Below are positions 53,090 through 64,000 of a stretch of 64,000 bases of DNA, one piece after another. How positions within the stretch are numbered: the stretch's first letter is position 1; each line of letters opens with the position of its first letter. The stretch lies in assembly GCA_944470555.2 (NCBI GenBank), contig OX104132.1, positions 13,711,755-13,775,754 on the forward strand. The letters are read 5' to 3'. The notes beneath the pieces were generated by a model, which was given only the letters and a program-made list of their open reading frames with translations, did not search any database and was not told where the DNA came from. Source of the stretch: Heterobilharzia americana (taxonomy: Eukaryota; Platyhelminthes; Trematoda; Strigeidida; Schistosomatidae). A program made the position numbers and the translations under genes.

Positions 53090-55890
53090 AAAGTAGATGT
53101 TGAAAAAGTCGATAGTCCAAGTGGCGGTATTTATACATAGACTTCGGGTATCTTTTGTATTAGCGCCGTATTACGCTGCGAAAGTGAAATACGGTAGACC
53201 ACAGGGAAAGTTAGATGCCGACCCCCAAGACCACTCCAGACAGTGTTGGTCACAAAAGGATTACACAGTGAACGAATCCGTTTGCACGTAATAATAAACC
53301 TCTCTGTTACACCAGCACCGAGATGCCAGAGATACCAAAAAATGGGTGTCTGTGAGTCCAGTTAGCACTGGTGACCAGCATCCGACTCAAACATACATTA
53401 ATCTCTGCATGGGTTGCCGTACTGCACTAGGCTGGGAGCGTGGCTTTATGAAGCACTTCTACAGAAATGCAAGACGTCTTGTGAGTGAACTACCAGGGCC
53501 AGGGGCGATATGCTGTTACCTGTATGCAGTATGACTCCTTCTATGGTGTCGTGGCTCCTGTCATCACGCACCTGTAGGCCGAGGAGGTGAGTTATATTCG
53601 GTTAAGGTCACACCCCTTGCCGCACTGTTTCGCCGTGAGAAACAACAGGTACGTACTAGGAGTGACGTACAGGTTTCCGCTGTGTCAGACAAAGCATGAG
53701 AAGCATGTTTTCATTGGGATTTCTACTTCCATCTCAACGGCTTATTACAACGGAATCCTTGCTGAAGAATTTAACAAGTCGGTAATCAACGGGTGATTGC
53801 AAGGAGGTTACTGACACACATCTTTCAAATGGATGCTTCAAGATGCCATTGTGGAGGCAGAACTAACACAGAAATTTGGGGAAAACACCCGATGGGAATC
53901 AGGCGGAGGGGGAAAGTGACTCGCCCACACTCTAACAAGTGACGATCTTTCGGTGGAGGATATTTGTGACAAATACCCCAAGGATGAAAGTGAACGTACG
54001 CTGGTTAGATTTTCCTTGAAAGCAAAGGAGAAAGGCCCAATAGTTGAACCGGCGTCCCCCAGTTAGCGAAACTGGACTATCGGCTTATAAAGAAGAAAAC
54101 CTTGAGCGCACCGTGGTTACAAGAATGGCCTGCCCTGTCAATAGACGAGCACTGGCTACATATGAAAGATATTGTCTGGAGTTCCAATGGGAAACAGTGT
54201 CTCGAAACCGTGCAAAAGATAGCCCCCGAGGTACACTTCGGTGATTCGAGCAACGGAAAGGCAAATACGGAGGAGAAAGAGGGGATGGTATAAGTGGCGT
54301 TCATCGCCTAAGTAGTCTGGCTTTCGTAACCAAAAATACTTGCGCAAAGTACGTAAAAGAGGCGTTGAAAAATGATAGATGAAAATCCCAGCGCAACCCG
54401 GCTATTTGGTTAGGCTGAAACCCAAAAAGTCTGTATAGAGCAACTTCAAAGCGAAAACCGATGGCTGAAGGTTTAATTCGCGTCGCACTATTAAAAGTAG
54501 ATGTCTTGAATAGCAGTGCGACAGCAGGAGCGCTGAGCAGCCGATTTGACGAGCAGCTCGGTGAAGTACCGCGTCCACCACCATCGTTCAACAATGCAAC
54601 AGAGTTCCAGGACCATCATAAAAGGCCAGTGGACTTAAAGGTTCTACTAAGCCGGACGTTTTCAGGACTCTCAACCCTTAGAATAGCGAGATCTTCAGGC
54701 TGTGACGACAGGAAACTGGTGGTCCTACGAAATCGTGCTGAAGTGCTAATCATGCGCATACGCAACCTTTTTAAGCACTTGGAAGTAAGTCAACTCCCCA
54801 AGGAGCGGAGACGCGTCTTCCCTTCACCATTCTTCAAGGTAAGAAACTGAAAAACGCATGATATCACTGACCGATGAGGCTACTTCTCACCCTATCCAAA
54901 GTATTGGGGAGGCGGGTTGTAGATGTTGTTTGGGACTACCTAGATGGAAATAGCATCGTTCATCCAGCCCAACATATCTTCGGAACTGGGGCTACCTGTG
55001 CTACAAACAGGATGACTGTTGGGGATGACTGGACCAGTGTGTGGGTCAAAAAGCTACCATTCAGTGTTATGTTTCAGGACCATCCTTCAGTTTGTCAACC
55101 ACATGAAAATACGGAGGATAATAGGTCAAAGTGAGGGACCTAGAATGCTTCTGGGCGCTATGCTGCATATGAAGTCCTAGTCAACTGGGGATTTTTTGGA
55201 ACATAAACCAAAGAAACGCAAGGTGCGCAGCGCGGGCGGTGAAACTGGTCACTCCCTTACCAAGTGTTCAGGCACCGGAACATCCATGGAGAAAGACCTA
55301 GGATTGAATTTCTCAGACTCATTGGTTGCTTATGCCAAGTTTGAGGGGGTGGAAAATGGACTCTTGCATGCAGTATTTTAGACTTACATCAGACCACACT
55401 TCTGGGTGTTTAAAACTACTGCCCCTCCTGCACTACAGAGAGACGCAAGTACTCCAAAGAAGGTTCGGAGGGGCGCAATAATACCAGATCTCGGACTAAC
55501 AGGTGGAGCATATGAGCAACGCAATGGACAACTCAACTAGTTCACCGTAAGCTATCAAAGGAAAAGCGGCTGTCTAGTAATAGCCTACAAGATCACCCAT
55601 CAAGTTGACCACTTCTGCAAGACAACATTTTCGATCTAAAACCGATAGTCTCATGGGAGCCTCTCTGGAATACCCCGCCAGGATACACAAACGACAGCAA
55701 GATATGACTTCCGTTCTCACAGAGTGTGTGCCGCGTGGATCGCTGTGTTGTAAGAAGTGGCTACAGCTACGGCGATTGATTCTTGTAAGCGACTGCTCTG
55801 TGGGTACTTGAGAGCGAACGGCTTACCAACAGTATTTGCCGGCAGCAAATGAAGGTGTGCCCATCCATCCCTGTATAACCCACCCATAGT
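53090..55890 (+). pseudogene. CR1-like retrotransposon, old plus-strand copy
   Basis: Recognisable blocks are the endonuclease YVLGVTYRFPLCQTKHE (53655) and QDAIVEAELTQKFGENTRWE with DDLSVEDICDKYPKDESE (53840-53990), then a linker with LSAPWLQEWPALSIDEHW (54098), matching LSTAPWPQEWNNMSTDQHW in the copy at 59.3 kb. The RT fragment is VVWDYLDGNSIVHPAQ (54920) and the C-terminal part EKDLGLNFSDSLVAYAKFEG, TYIRPHFWV and VIAYKITHQVDH (55290-55600). Open stretches are short and in changing frames, so it is older than the neighbours. The catalytic RT box cannot be found. Confidence 0.75.
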
Positions 55891-55979
55891 ACGTGCAATG
55901 AGATACATCTCTTCTTCAAAATGTTACCAGTAACATTCATTTTAAATAAGTGTTTTTACCTCCTCAATTTGGGAAGTAT

Positions 55980-56320
55980 CCTGGTGTGAACTTAACGGAC
56001 ACGGAGGCCAATCACTAGTTATTCAAACCTGTTATATACCTACGAATACGAGATCAAGAAAGAACACAACAGCGTAGCGGATGGAATCATATATTTTCGA
56101 GGTCGTGCCAAGATACGACGCATTCCAACGAACTGGCTAGAAGATCGACCGCGAGCAGTGCAACTTAACACGAGAGCGTGCCAAATGGCGAGGATGCCTG
56201 ACCTGGTGCCTTCAGCCCAGAGAGTCCAGTTAAACTGTGAAGGTCAGCATCAATGCTGAATCTCGTCGAACCTCAGGCTACTGGTTCTTGTGAAGTGTAT
56301 GACGCTACATCTATGCTCAC
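55980..56320. repeat. Dispersed repeat C, copy 2
   Basis: It matches 24553-24893 in the same orientation along its length (for example GCGTGCCAAATGGCGAGGAT). It lies directly after the CR1-like copy. The plus-strand ORF with IPTNWLE and ACQMARM is present in both copies, which hints that the repeat derives from coding sequence. Confidence 0.65.
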
Positions 56321-56880
56321 TTCTTGGTCGCCGTACTTACGTCACTACTTTTCGAATAATGTCTACTTAGGAAAAGCAGAAGTTCGTTTTGTCTCATCTA
56401 CAGCCCCATTTCTTTTTTTACATAAACCAGTCTTCAATGAGAAAGGGAGAGACTTCAAATGGACAACCACTATTTCGAAAGGCACATGCAATTTATTTAA
56501 CCAGCTAGCGCGCCCTTTGAATACTGGCGCGTTTTGTCTCGCCTGCATCCTACCTGGAAACAACTATATATAAGCCTCCCCAATTGGATAGTTTCCCTAC
56601 GAAAGTTGCAGTTTTACCGGAAAAACGTTTTGCTGCAGAACGTACAGTTCCCAGTCGGCCACTACTGTCACTCTCCGAACGGAGAGCTGTGTGCTCTGGT
56701 TGCTGCAATTACAGCGCTATTTATCTCACTCGACCACATACCTCGGACCTGTGGGAAACTTTGGGCATTCTTCCGTGTCGTACGACAGACTAATCCTAGG
56801 TAAGGTTGACAACTCACTTTATCTATCATTGCTTCTCTACGTTTCACTTGATACAACCATCTGTGTCTATCTCATTTATG
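56321..56880. other. Unassigned, possible 5' region of the next element
   Basis: Overlapping ORFs on both strands. ACTATATATAAGCCTCCCC at 56563-56581 looks like a TATA-type core promoter about 700 bp before the CR1-like ORF1. It may belong to that element's 5' UTR. Confidence 0.35.
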
Positions 56881-57254
56881 CCCCCCTATCACCAGTGGAA
56901 ATGAGTAACAACAGGGTTCTGGCCAAATCTGGTCTCAGGAACATCTCAGATAAGGCCTCACCTCAGCTACAAACCTCCCCATCTTTGGTAAAAACTAGGG
57001 CCAGAGGCAAGTGGCTTAGCGCCGACACAAAAGATCACTGGTCGACCTTAGGAAGACATTTAGAACAACCACCTCCTGGAAAAGGTTGAATTCCCTTCCC
57101 TCTAAACCCTTGTGCTTTAGTTCATCGACGAGCATGTCTTTCCGGTAACACCATCCCAAACCATAGTCTACCTGCGAATGCTACCACTGAGAGACGGAAG
57201 AGAAGGAAAAGAAAGTAGTTAACTAAACCTTCCAGTCAGACAGACGATTGTCAC

Positions 57255-58289
57255 ATGTGTGGTCTCACCGTAGCCAAGAGGGATGCTGCCTTTGAGCGTG
57301 ATATCTGCAATAAGTGGGTACACAGTCAGTATGATGAGGACATATCAGGCCAATATTACACCTTCATGGCGTGCTACCCATACAAGTGGTTCTGGTACAT
57401 CTGCCCACAGTGCCGCATAAGGCCACTCCTTTCCACATGCTGGCTGATGGAGGTCTTAAAAGGCATCGCAGTGGCCACTGTGATGCCGGCACCCACACAG
57501 ACCACTACCGTAGGTCCAAGTAGCAACAGTGTTAGCAACGTACACCGGCCTGTCACACCGGCGAACGGTCTAAAAAGACCCAAACGGCGACTGAGCACGC
57601 GACCAACTACATTATTTCCTAACCCTGAAGTCACTTTAACGGCTAACCCCACTGTACATCGAGAAAAATGGTGGACAGTGGGAAACCACCCGCAGTACAC
57701 TGAAACAGGGAAGCTGATGACAGATCAAACTTCATCATCTTATTTATCGTCCAGGTGCATCATGATAGCCTTCTTGAGAACAGCCTTTGACAAACAGCAA
57801 TGGGAATTCGTATGCACCGCACTTGGACTGGGTAGCCTAGAGGCAAAGCTGTGCAGATTCTACAACGGCAACTACTCACCCCAGGGAAAGCCTCCACCGA
57901 TGAGAGTGACCCTGAGCTCAACTAGGGAGGCGGAAAGATTCTTGCTAATGTCACACACACCAGCCATCAACAGTTCATCCAGCATTAGAGCCAGACCAAA
58001 CCGCCCTCGGTCAGCAAGAAAAGTATCTCGCAAGGCGCCCCAAACGCTGGAACTAACAACTATGGTTGTCCACGGCATACCGGAAGTGACAACCGGCATA
58101 GTGGCAGAAAAGTGTGCTCACGACGTCCAGCAATGGCAGTGGTTATCAGAGAAGATAGGGTCAAACGGGAAAGTGGCAGCGGTCTGCAGACTGTCACGTC
58201 TCTTACACTTGACGACAATAACATCACCCCGGTTGATGGCTGTTAAATTCGGCCGCCAAGAACTTTTAACCGGAGTACTGCAGACTTAG
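57255..58289 (+). CDS. CR1-like ORF1 with PHD-like zinc finger
   Basis: This 344-codon ORF is the longest in the window. It opens with a Cys/His cluster, MCGLTVAKRDAAFERDICNK then WVHSQYDEDISG and WYICPQCR, in the C-x2-C-like, C-x-x-WVH, C-x2-C arrangement of PHD fingers found in ORF1 of CR1-type elements. The middle is Thr/Ser/Pro/Arg-rich and probably disordered. The end has MVVHGIPEVTTGIVAEKCAH and DVQQWQWLSEKIG, conserved in the minus-strand relative. Such ORF1 products are thought to bind the element RNA. An upstream start codon or leader is not resolved. It ends 240 bp before the endonuclease coding. Confidence 0.75.
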   Translation: MCGLTVAKRDAAFERDICNKWVHSQYDEDISGQYYTFMACYPYKWFWYICPQCRIRPLLSTCWLMEVLKGIAVATVMPAPTQTTTVGPSSNSVSNVHRPVTPANGLKRPKRRLSTRPTTLFPNPEVTLTANPTVHREKWWTVGNHPQYTETGKLMTDQTSSSYLSSRCIMIAFLRTAFDKQQWEFVCTALGLGSLEAKLCRFYNGNYSPQGKPPPMRVTLSSTREAERFLLMSHTPAINSSSSIRARPNRPRSARKVSRKAPQTLELTTMVVHGIPEVTTGIVAEKCAHDVQQWQWLSEKIGSNGKVAAVCRLSRLLHLTTITSPRLMAVKFGRQELLTGVLQT

Positions 58290-58529
58290 CACACAGTGAA
58301 AGAAGCGTTTGCTGCTGTGAAAGCGGACCCAAGACACTGCGACAACAGCAAACGGCAGCTCCACCCACTGCTGAAGTCACCATCACTGTCAACAGACAAG
58401 ATGTACAAACAAGCCCGGACTCCATGTGACCCGAAGAAACCATCATGAGAAAAAACGTGATTGGGCTGGTTCCACTGGAGCTGGCCGTCCTATAGCAAGT
58501 TCCGCCACTACACACGACTCCCTCCAGTC

Positions 58530-59250
58530 CGCCAGCACCAAGATACCCCTTGTCGTTAGAAACATAGCCAAGTGTCTTTACAGTAATGTGAAGGGACTTA
58601 TAAGTAAGATGGGGGGTTGCGATTTCTCTGTTCCTACCTTGCTCCGGCCATCATAATCCCGACAAAAGCTTGGTTGTCACCGGATATTAGTGACGTCGAA
58701 ACTAGCGTAGACGGTATGCGCCTGTTCAGGAGAGACAGGGAGTCTGAGGAAGGAGGCGAAGTGGTGATGCTTATGAGCGATGACCTTAAAAGTGAGCGAG
58801 CAACTGAAACTCTACTTTCAGGGCTCCCAGACTCCATCTGGTATCAGTTCAGGTTCGGACACACCAAATGTCCGGTAGGAGGCGTCTACAGAACTCCTGC
58901 TAGCATCTTGCAAGATAACCGACTACTGCTGCAAGCAATGTCCGGAGTGACGTCCATCGGACATGACCAGGTCATTCTAACCAGCGACTATAGTGCTCCG
59001 ACTCTCAATCTGGGGCAGGATAGAGGAAATTCAAGCTGAAAAATTCGAGCGAAACGCACTGAACACTGTCAAAAAGGCTGGGCTGCAAGAGAATATTGGT
59101 GATGACACTCGTTGGGGATCGAACGGAAAGCCATTCATACTGGACTACCCTTTTACCAGTGACCACCCGCTGGTAGGAAATGTACAGGTTCAAACCCCCC
59201 CACGGCAGCAGCGGTCGCGGGGTGATTGTGTTCGATATGATACTCAACGA
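58530..59250 (+). pseudogene. CR1-like ORF2, endonuclease domain
   Basis: Frames carry PLVVRNIAKCLYSNVKGLIS (domain start with the conserved Asn), IIPTKAWLSPDISD (the TETWL-like block with the catalytic Glu replaced by Lys), GGEVVMLMSD, CPVGGVYRTPAS (the GVVYR-like block), and VILTSDYSAPTLNLG, where the GDFNAP block reads SDYSAP. Several key positions are changed, so the nuclease is inactive. It is continuous with the RT after a frameshifted linker. Confidence 0.75.
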
Positions 59251-61310
59251 ACAACTATCATGGGAGGGATCTCGCCCTTGCCCTTGCTACAGCAAAGCAA
59301 ACTGCGTGGCGATGAACCAATACCTGTCGACAGCACCATGGCCTCAGGAGTGGAACAACATGTCGACTGATCAACATTGGGAACTAGTCAGAGATATCGT
59401 CAAGAGAGCTATCTCTGAAAACGTCCCAGTAATCACAGCAATACTGTGGAAGCGAACCCCATGGCTGAAGCAAGGCACTGAACGCCTTTTCAAAGTCAAG
59501 AGGAAAGCATGGCACAAGTGGAGGACCTCCAGAAAAGTGTCTGACCACACCGTGTATACTGCCTTAAGAAGTCTACGTAATATCTGAGTGAGGGAGACAG
59601 GAGGCCATTCCAGGCGGACCTTACTTAAAAGCTCGAGGCAAACCCCAAAAACCTATATCGGTGTATGGCAGGCATAAAATCCACCGGCCAGGGGGCTTGC
59701 GTCCTGAAGCTCTCCGGACTGGGGATCGCCAAAGCCGTTTGGCGCCACCTTCTATACGCAACCGAATACATCCCTATAGAACCAAAATTGGCAACTGTCC
59801 GACCAACATTCAGCACCAACAAACGCAGTAGAGTTAGCTGGAATAAGAGTAACTCCTGCTACGGTCCTCGAAAAACTATCAAAGCTCCGCCCAGGGAAAT
59901 CACCAGGGTGTGATGACATCCAACCGGCTGTGCTGAAAGAATGCGCGGGTGCCTTGTGCGGTCCGCTGTGTAACTTGCTTCAGCACTCCCTAGACAATCA
60001 CATGCTTCCACAAGAGTGGAAAAGTGCTATTCTGCCCCCCATCTTCAAAGGTGGAGACAGGCAGAACCCTAAATGCTGCCGACCCATAGCCCTTCTACCA
60101 GTAGTGTCAAAAGCAATGGACAGCCTGGTAGACGACCATCTGAGGGAGTGCTTAGAGAAGAGGAGAGCACTTGCTGAGGTTCAATATAGTTTCAGAAAGG
60201 GTAGGTCCTGTGCCACAAACATTTTGGCGTCAGGTAATAAGTGGACGGCATGCTGGGACCTCCAAATTCCTATCTATGTTATTTTCCTGGATTTTGCTGA
60301 AGGCCTTCGACGCGGTTCCACACACCGTCCTTATTCACAAAATAGCAAGGTTGAGTGTCAAGGGACAAGTGCTTTCATGGTTGCAGGACTATCTAGACGG
60401 TAGACAGTTCTACACAAAAGCCAACAGAGTTTGCTCTGCTTGGAGGACACCATCCGGTGCACCACAAGGGGCGATTCTGGGTCCACCGCTATTCCTTCTT
60501 TTTGTGAATGACCTCCCACTGAATCTAAGCTCCCCAATTCTAATCTGCGCAAATGATGCTAAGCTATGGAAAGCTGTGACGTCAGAAACACTGCAAGGTG
60601 ACTTCAGATTACTTGCGGAGTGGGTGGATATTACTGGACTTGCATTTAGCCTAGATAAATCCCGAGCCATTTTTCTCCGCACCCAGACTCTCAGGAGGCG
60701 CCCTATTCTCCCTGTGGAACACAACTCTCCCACGCCACCACGGAGAAAGACCTAGGACTAATACTAACTGACAAACTAGACACTGGCCTCATTTATCCAG
60801 GAGATGCCTCCAGAGCCCACGTAGTAATTCTCTTCGTGCGCAGACAACTCAGCAACCTTGACCCCAGAACTCTTCTTGAAGCTGTATAAGACCTATATAA
60901 GACCCCATTTAGAGGTACACGACGTCATTACATCACCATATCTAAAAAGAGACGTGAACCACCTGGAGAAAGTCCAAAGGCGAGACACAAAGGGTGTCGT
61001 GGAAATGAGGCAAAAACCATATCAGGACAGGCTGAAGGATCTAAGGTTCTACTCCCTGAGCTACCGTAGATTACGTGGTGACTTGTTGACTCAGTAATCC
61101 AAATCATCTGAACAGCCCAATCCTACACAACGGCCACTACGGCGATCCTCGAGGCAACCCAAGGAGAATCGCCCACCAAAGAGCGAAAACACGTGCGCGA
61201 TCACACTTCTCTCTGCAAGGTCGCGGACACTGGAACGCATTGCCTGCCGAGGTTGCTGCTGCTCCGTCTGTTAACAGCTTCAAGAAGAGGTTGGACAGTT
61301 AAGCAGTGAC
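59251..61310 (+). pseudogene. CR1-like ORF2, linker, RT and C-terminal domain
   Basis: Linker: LSTAPWPQEWNNMSTDQHWE. RT: GNHQGVMTSN-like PGCDD start (59905), EWKSAILPPIFKGGDRQNPK, CRPIALLPVVSKAMD, VQYSFRKGRSCATNIL, then YVIFLDFAE. An extra G at about 60300 shifts frame inside LDFxKAFDAV, and the other frame carries on with AFDAVPHTVLIHKIARLSVK, YLDGRQFYTKANRVCSAW, GAPQGAILGPPLFLLFVNDL and LICANDAKLWKAV. The catalytic FADD reads CAND, so the first Asp of the pair is lost. The C-terminal part has FLKLYKTYIRPHLEV and VNHLEKVQRRDTKGV (60870-60990), then AVNSFKKRLDS-type sequence to 61300. Confidence 0.85.
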
Positions 61311-61880
61311 GCACAGTTTGCCCTCATCCAACTGGGAAGTGGATTAGACTGACACGACTTACTAACTCGGTACGACCAACCGTTAGTGAACACTTCGCAA
61401 AACCACTTTCACTGAGAACTCGTCTCAAACTTATACCTTCCTGTAGACGTCCCCCCTAGTTACCGTCTCCTACTAAAAGAATTACTATATTCCCATTCGT
61501 CTTACCATGTTATTTATTCTTCTTCTTTCTGACTTTACACTCTCTAACTCTAAAAAAGCCCTCGCTATCACCCCTTCCCCATAAACCTGCCGATGTTGCT
61601 TCTTCCATGCTGTTTCCGTTCTCCCAACCGTTTTTCCTTTTCTTTTTCTGTTTTGTCTTCATTTGCACTCTCTCCCTTGATTTATCTGCACACATTTTTT
61701 CATCTCCTTTTTATAGCCAGTCCGACCAATTGTCTACTGGCACGACACTTGAGGAACCCATCTGCACCACAGCCCTCGGAAGAAAAAACAAACAAACAAA
61801 TAACTGCCTACAAATTTAACCAACACCCGACTGCCCGTTGGGCTAACCAGAGCTACAGCAGCCGAGTGGGTAGACCTACT

Positions 61881-62490
61881 GCAGTGGAATATGCCAAAGA
61901 CCTGGAACGGTTCCGCAAGAGATAGAAGCGAGCGCGGAGAAATCAAATGACTTACACTAGCTCGTAAAAAGATATTAGATATTGGAATAGGACCTTTACG
62001 GTACCCTAGGATATACAGCTTAACTGAAAAGAAAGCGATTATCAAGACATAGAGGCGAGAACTCAAAAACTACAAGCTTCCTCGGTGCGCTCTACTTTGG
62101 ATGTTTGATTGTTTTCACAGATCAAATTATGACCTTATCCTCAAGGTAAATAAGCAACCTTTCGAATTGGCGTCATTGAAATGGGTGCTGCATTCGCGAA
62201 AGTCCTGAATAATCTCTTCATAGTAGAACATGGAGAAGCGACTACAGATTCAAACCTCAAGAAGGCTAAGATGGTATGTATGCTGTCCTCAACTCGAAAA
62301 TCACCCAAACCAGTATGTTTCCTTATTGAGTGGTGATCATCACTCGTAACGTTTACTTTAGAATGCTTTCTGGAGATATCTTGAACTTAATAAGTCAAAC
62401 GAGGTGCTAACTAAAACCAATCTCAAAGCCGGGGCGAAGTTTATTCACGAATCTAGATGTGGTCGGGAAAATGTTGTTGTAATAATGTAA
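61881..62490 (+). other. Possible small exons, not identified
   Basis: A plus-strand stretch ATFRIGVIEMGAAFAKVLNN continues LFIVEHGEATTDSNLKKAKM and stops at a donor-like GTATGT (62274). After 106 bp, TTTACTTTAG precedes NAFWRYLELNKSNEVLTKTN then LKAGAKFIHESRCGREN and VVVIM with TAA at 62487. The open frames, their amino-acid composition and the splice-like borders suggest two coding exons, with 62181 as a possible start. Just upstream, 61950-62210 has further protein-like frames (LTLARKKILDIGIGPLRYPR) with a stop. I do not recognise the protein. It may be a gene, a pseudogene or the tail of another element. Confidence 0.35.
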
Positions 62491-64000
62491 GTGACGTTAT
62501 TTACCGTAGCAATACTTATTCTCATTGAAGCAGACAATTTTTATGGCATAAATGTGGTGTGGAATGTTAAAAGTTGAATGTTTTTCGTTGCAAACCCGTC
62601 AATTATTGGGCAGTTGCTACCGAAATCATTTGTAAACTCCTTTCCTAAGTATTACTATCTTGATTAGGGGTATTAAATTGTGAAGTGAAGGAATAACCAG
62701 ACGTCTTACGATTGTGAAATTTTAATTTTAATTGTGTTATTTTTAAACGGGTTAACTATTTACAAATTTCCGCCATTATAATAAACTAGAAGGTGGAAAA
62801 TCTGTCCGATAAGTATGAAGCCAGACAATAGTTTTACACAGGTTGGTAACAGGCAAAGCACTGGGCTCTATGTGGTCAAGCAGCCGATAACAAGAGACAC
62901 CAGGTGGAACTGTTGTGAGCTGGGTAATGGGGCTGAATGCTTTAAACTGCCCGTTTTTTTCTTTGACTGTAACTTCTAATAAATGGTTTCAAATAATAAG
63001 TCATTCGAGTGGATTATCGCCAACCGTTGATTTAAAACGCACATATTTCGAAAATTGCCATGTAAATTGCATAAAACCCGAAGTTTAATTAGGTACGCAT
63101 ATACGAAATGGCTGATTGTGACTGAAATGGACTGATATTTCGAATTAGCAAACCATTTTCGGTTTATGAATCTTCTATCGTCACCGATAAGTTTACCTTG
63201 AGGTACGGATCACCTGTTCCGTTCTAACCTCCAGTAATTAGTATGTTTTTGAAGGTCTGGTTTCTGTTTAGTTTTATTCGGTGAGCGAATTACTACCACT
63301 TGCTTTGTCGGGAATTTGTTTCTTCGACCACTTTACAGGGGGTTCGTAGTTATTCAACAGTCTTCGCTTGAATGAAGCCAGTAAAGATTTAAAACTTCAC
63401 AAAATGCACTGACTTTACTTCCTACAAATTTTTGATTCAGGGATTGGGAAGCTTACTTTCGTCTCTCACCGTTTTAAGCACAGAGAAGTACTTATCTGGA
63501 AATTTATCTCACTTGTAAAAGTTTCTCTCCATTTCCAAGAATATAAAGATTTAATAGAAGGCTGATAAAATGGGTTGTATGGTCAAATGCTACACAGCAG
63601 TAATTTATGTGTTATTTCTTCGATCCACAGCATTTTCGTTGTGAATATATCACACACAGTATATCGTTGGTTAATTATTAGCTAGCCAATAAAAGCAGTT
63701 ATTTCTATCATGTAATTTCACGAAAGACTACGACTTAAGTACTTATATTTGTATAATTTCGTAAAATACTGCTTATGCTTCGAAATCCTTTTTCTATGTT
63801 CTTTCGCCTCATCAGCCCTACACCAATTTTTCTAGTGTTCTCTACATTGTAGTTTTTTAGGATCCATAATAAATAACAATGCTACACTTGTTCAAAGCAT
63901 AGTCATCTGTTGATGATGCCTTCAAATTTAGCTTGGTACAAAGCTATACTTGCTGTAATTTGGTAGACTATGTGGTGTTGCATATGGAATTACTCACAAG
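62491..64000. other. AT-rich terminal stretch, nothing recognised
   Basis: No ORF above 60 codons and no repeat partner in the window. It could be intergenic or intronic. Confidence 0.4.

Larger units (their letters stand above)
56881..61880 (+). mobile_element. CR1-like retrotransposon, nearly full-length, plus strand
   Basis: This is the most complete retroelement in the window: leader, ORF1 (57255-58289), endonuclease (58530-59250), linker, RT (59900-60760), C-terminal part (60760-61310) and a C/T-rich 3' UTR with an AAAC-type repeat at 61783-61800. The minus-strand neighbour at 47.5-52.3 kb has the same architecture, so the pair defines the family. ORF2 is broken by several frameshifts and its RT motif is mutated. 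Element boundaries are approximate; no target duplication is seen. Confidence 0.85.

Noticed and set aside
61593..61925. 110-codon ORF with a hydrophobic start
   Set aside because: Most of it is the C/T-rich 3' UTR of the plus-strand CR1-like element.
63570..63648. Micro-ORF with a hydrophobic segment after ATGGGTTGTATGG
   Set aside because: Only 24 codons, with no splice or homology support.

Overview
The window looks like nuclear DNA of a blood fluke (Schistosomatidae: Schistosoma or a close relative such as Trichobilharzia). It is AT-rich and almost empty of long ORFs. It carries one recognisable host gene with large introns, and it is full of decayed non-LTR retrotransposons (RTE/SR2-like, CR1-like and other jockey-superfamily types), Penelope-like elements, and tRNA-headed SINEs carrying hammerhead ribozymes of the kind described as schistosome Sm-alpha repeats. 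No bacterial features, CRISPR arrays, rRNA genes or convincing independent tRNA genes were found.

Host gene: five plus-strand exons between 14684 and 32995 encode translation initiation factor eIF1A. Intron 1 is 85 bp; introns 2 to 4 are about 7.1, 9.3 and 1.25 kb and are packed with repeats. Exon 3 is one base short compared with the conserved protein, and the C-terminal tail is long and ends in arginines, unlike other eIF1A proteins.

Layout: 1-14.1 kb is a graveyard of nested retroelements, including one plus-strand non-LTR element (4.4-9.7 kb) split by three later insertions, a degenerate roughly 290-bp tandem repeat (11.4-12.0 kb) and a CR1-like 3' remnant (13.2-14.1 kb). 14.7-33.0 kb is eIF1A; its introns hold a 3-kb foldback-like element with 357-bp arms that are almost identical, a Penelope-like GIY-YIG remnant, three RTE copies plus an RTE 3' end, SINEs, and a pair of inverted compound microsatellites. 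33-47 kb is sparse, with hammerhead SINEs of two families, two RTE fragments and two Penelope-like fragments. 47.5-61.9 kb is a cluster of three CR1-like elements (one minus, two plus) separated by smaller repeats that also occur earlier in the window. 61.9-64 kb is mostly unassigned, with a possible small exon pair.

The mobile elements all look non-autonomous or dead: frameshifts are frequent and most visible reverse-transcriptase catalytic boxes are altered. The best leads for follow-up are the foldback element, the second hammerhead-SINE family, the fold-back junction at 39.4 kb, and the eIF1A tail.
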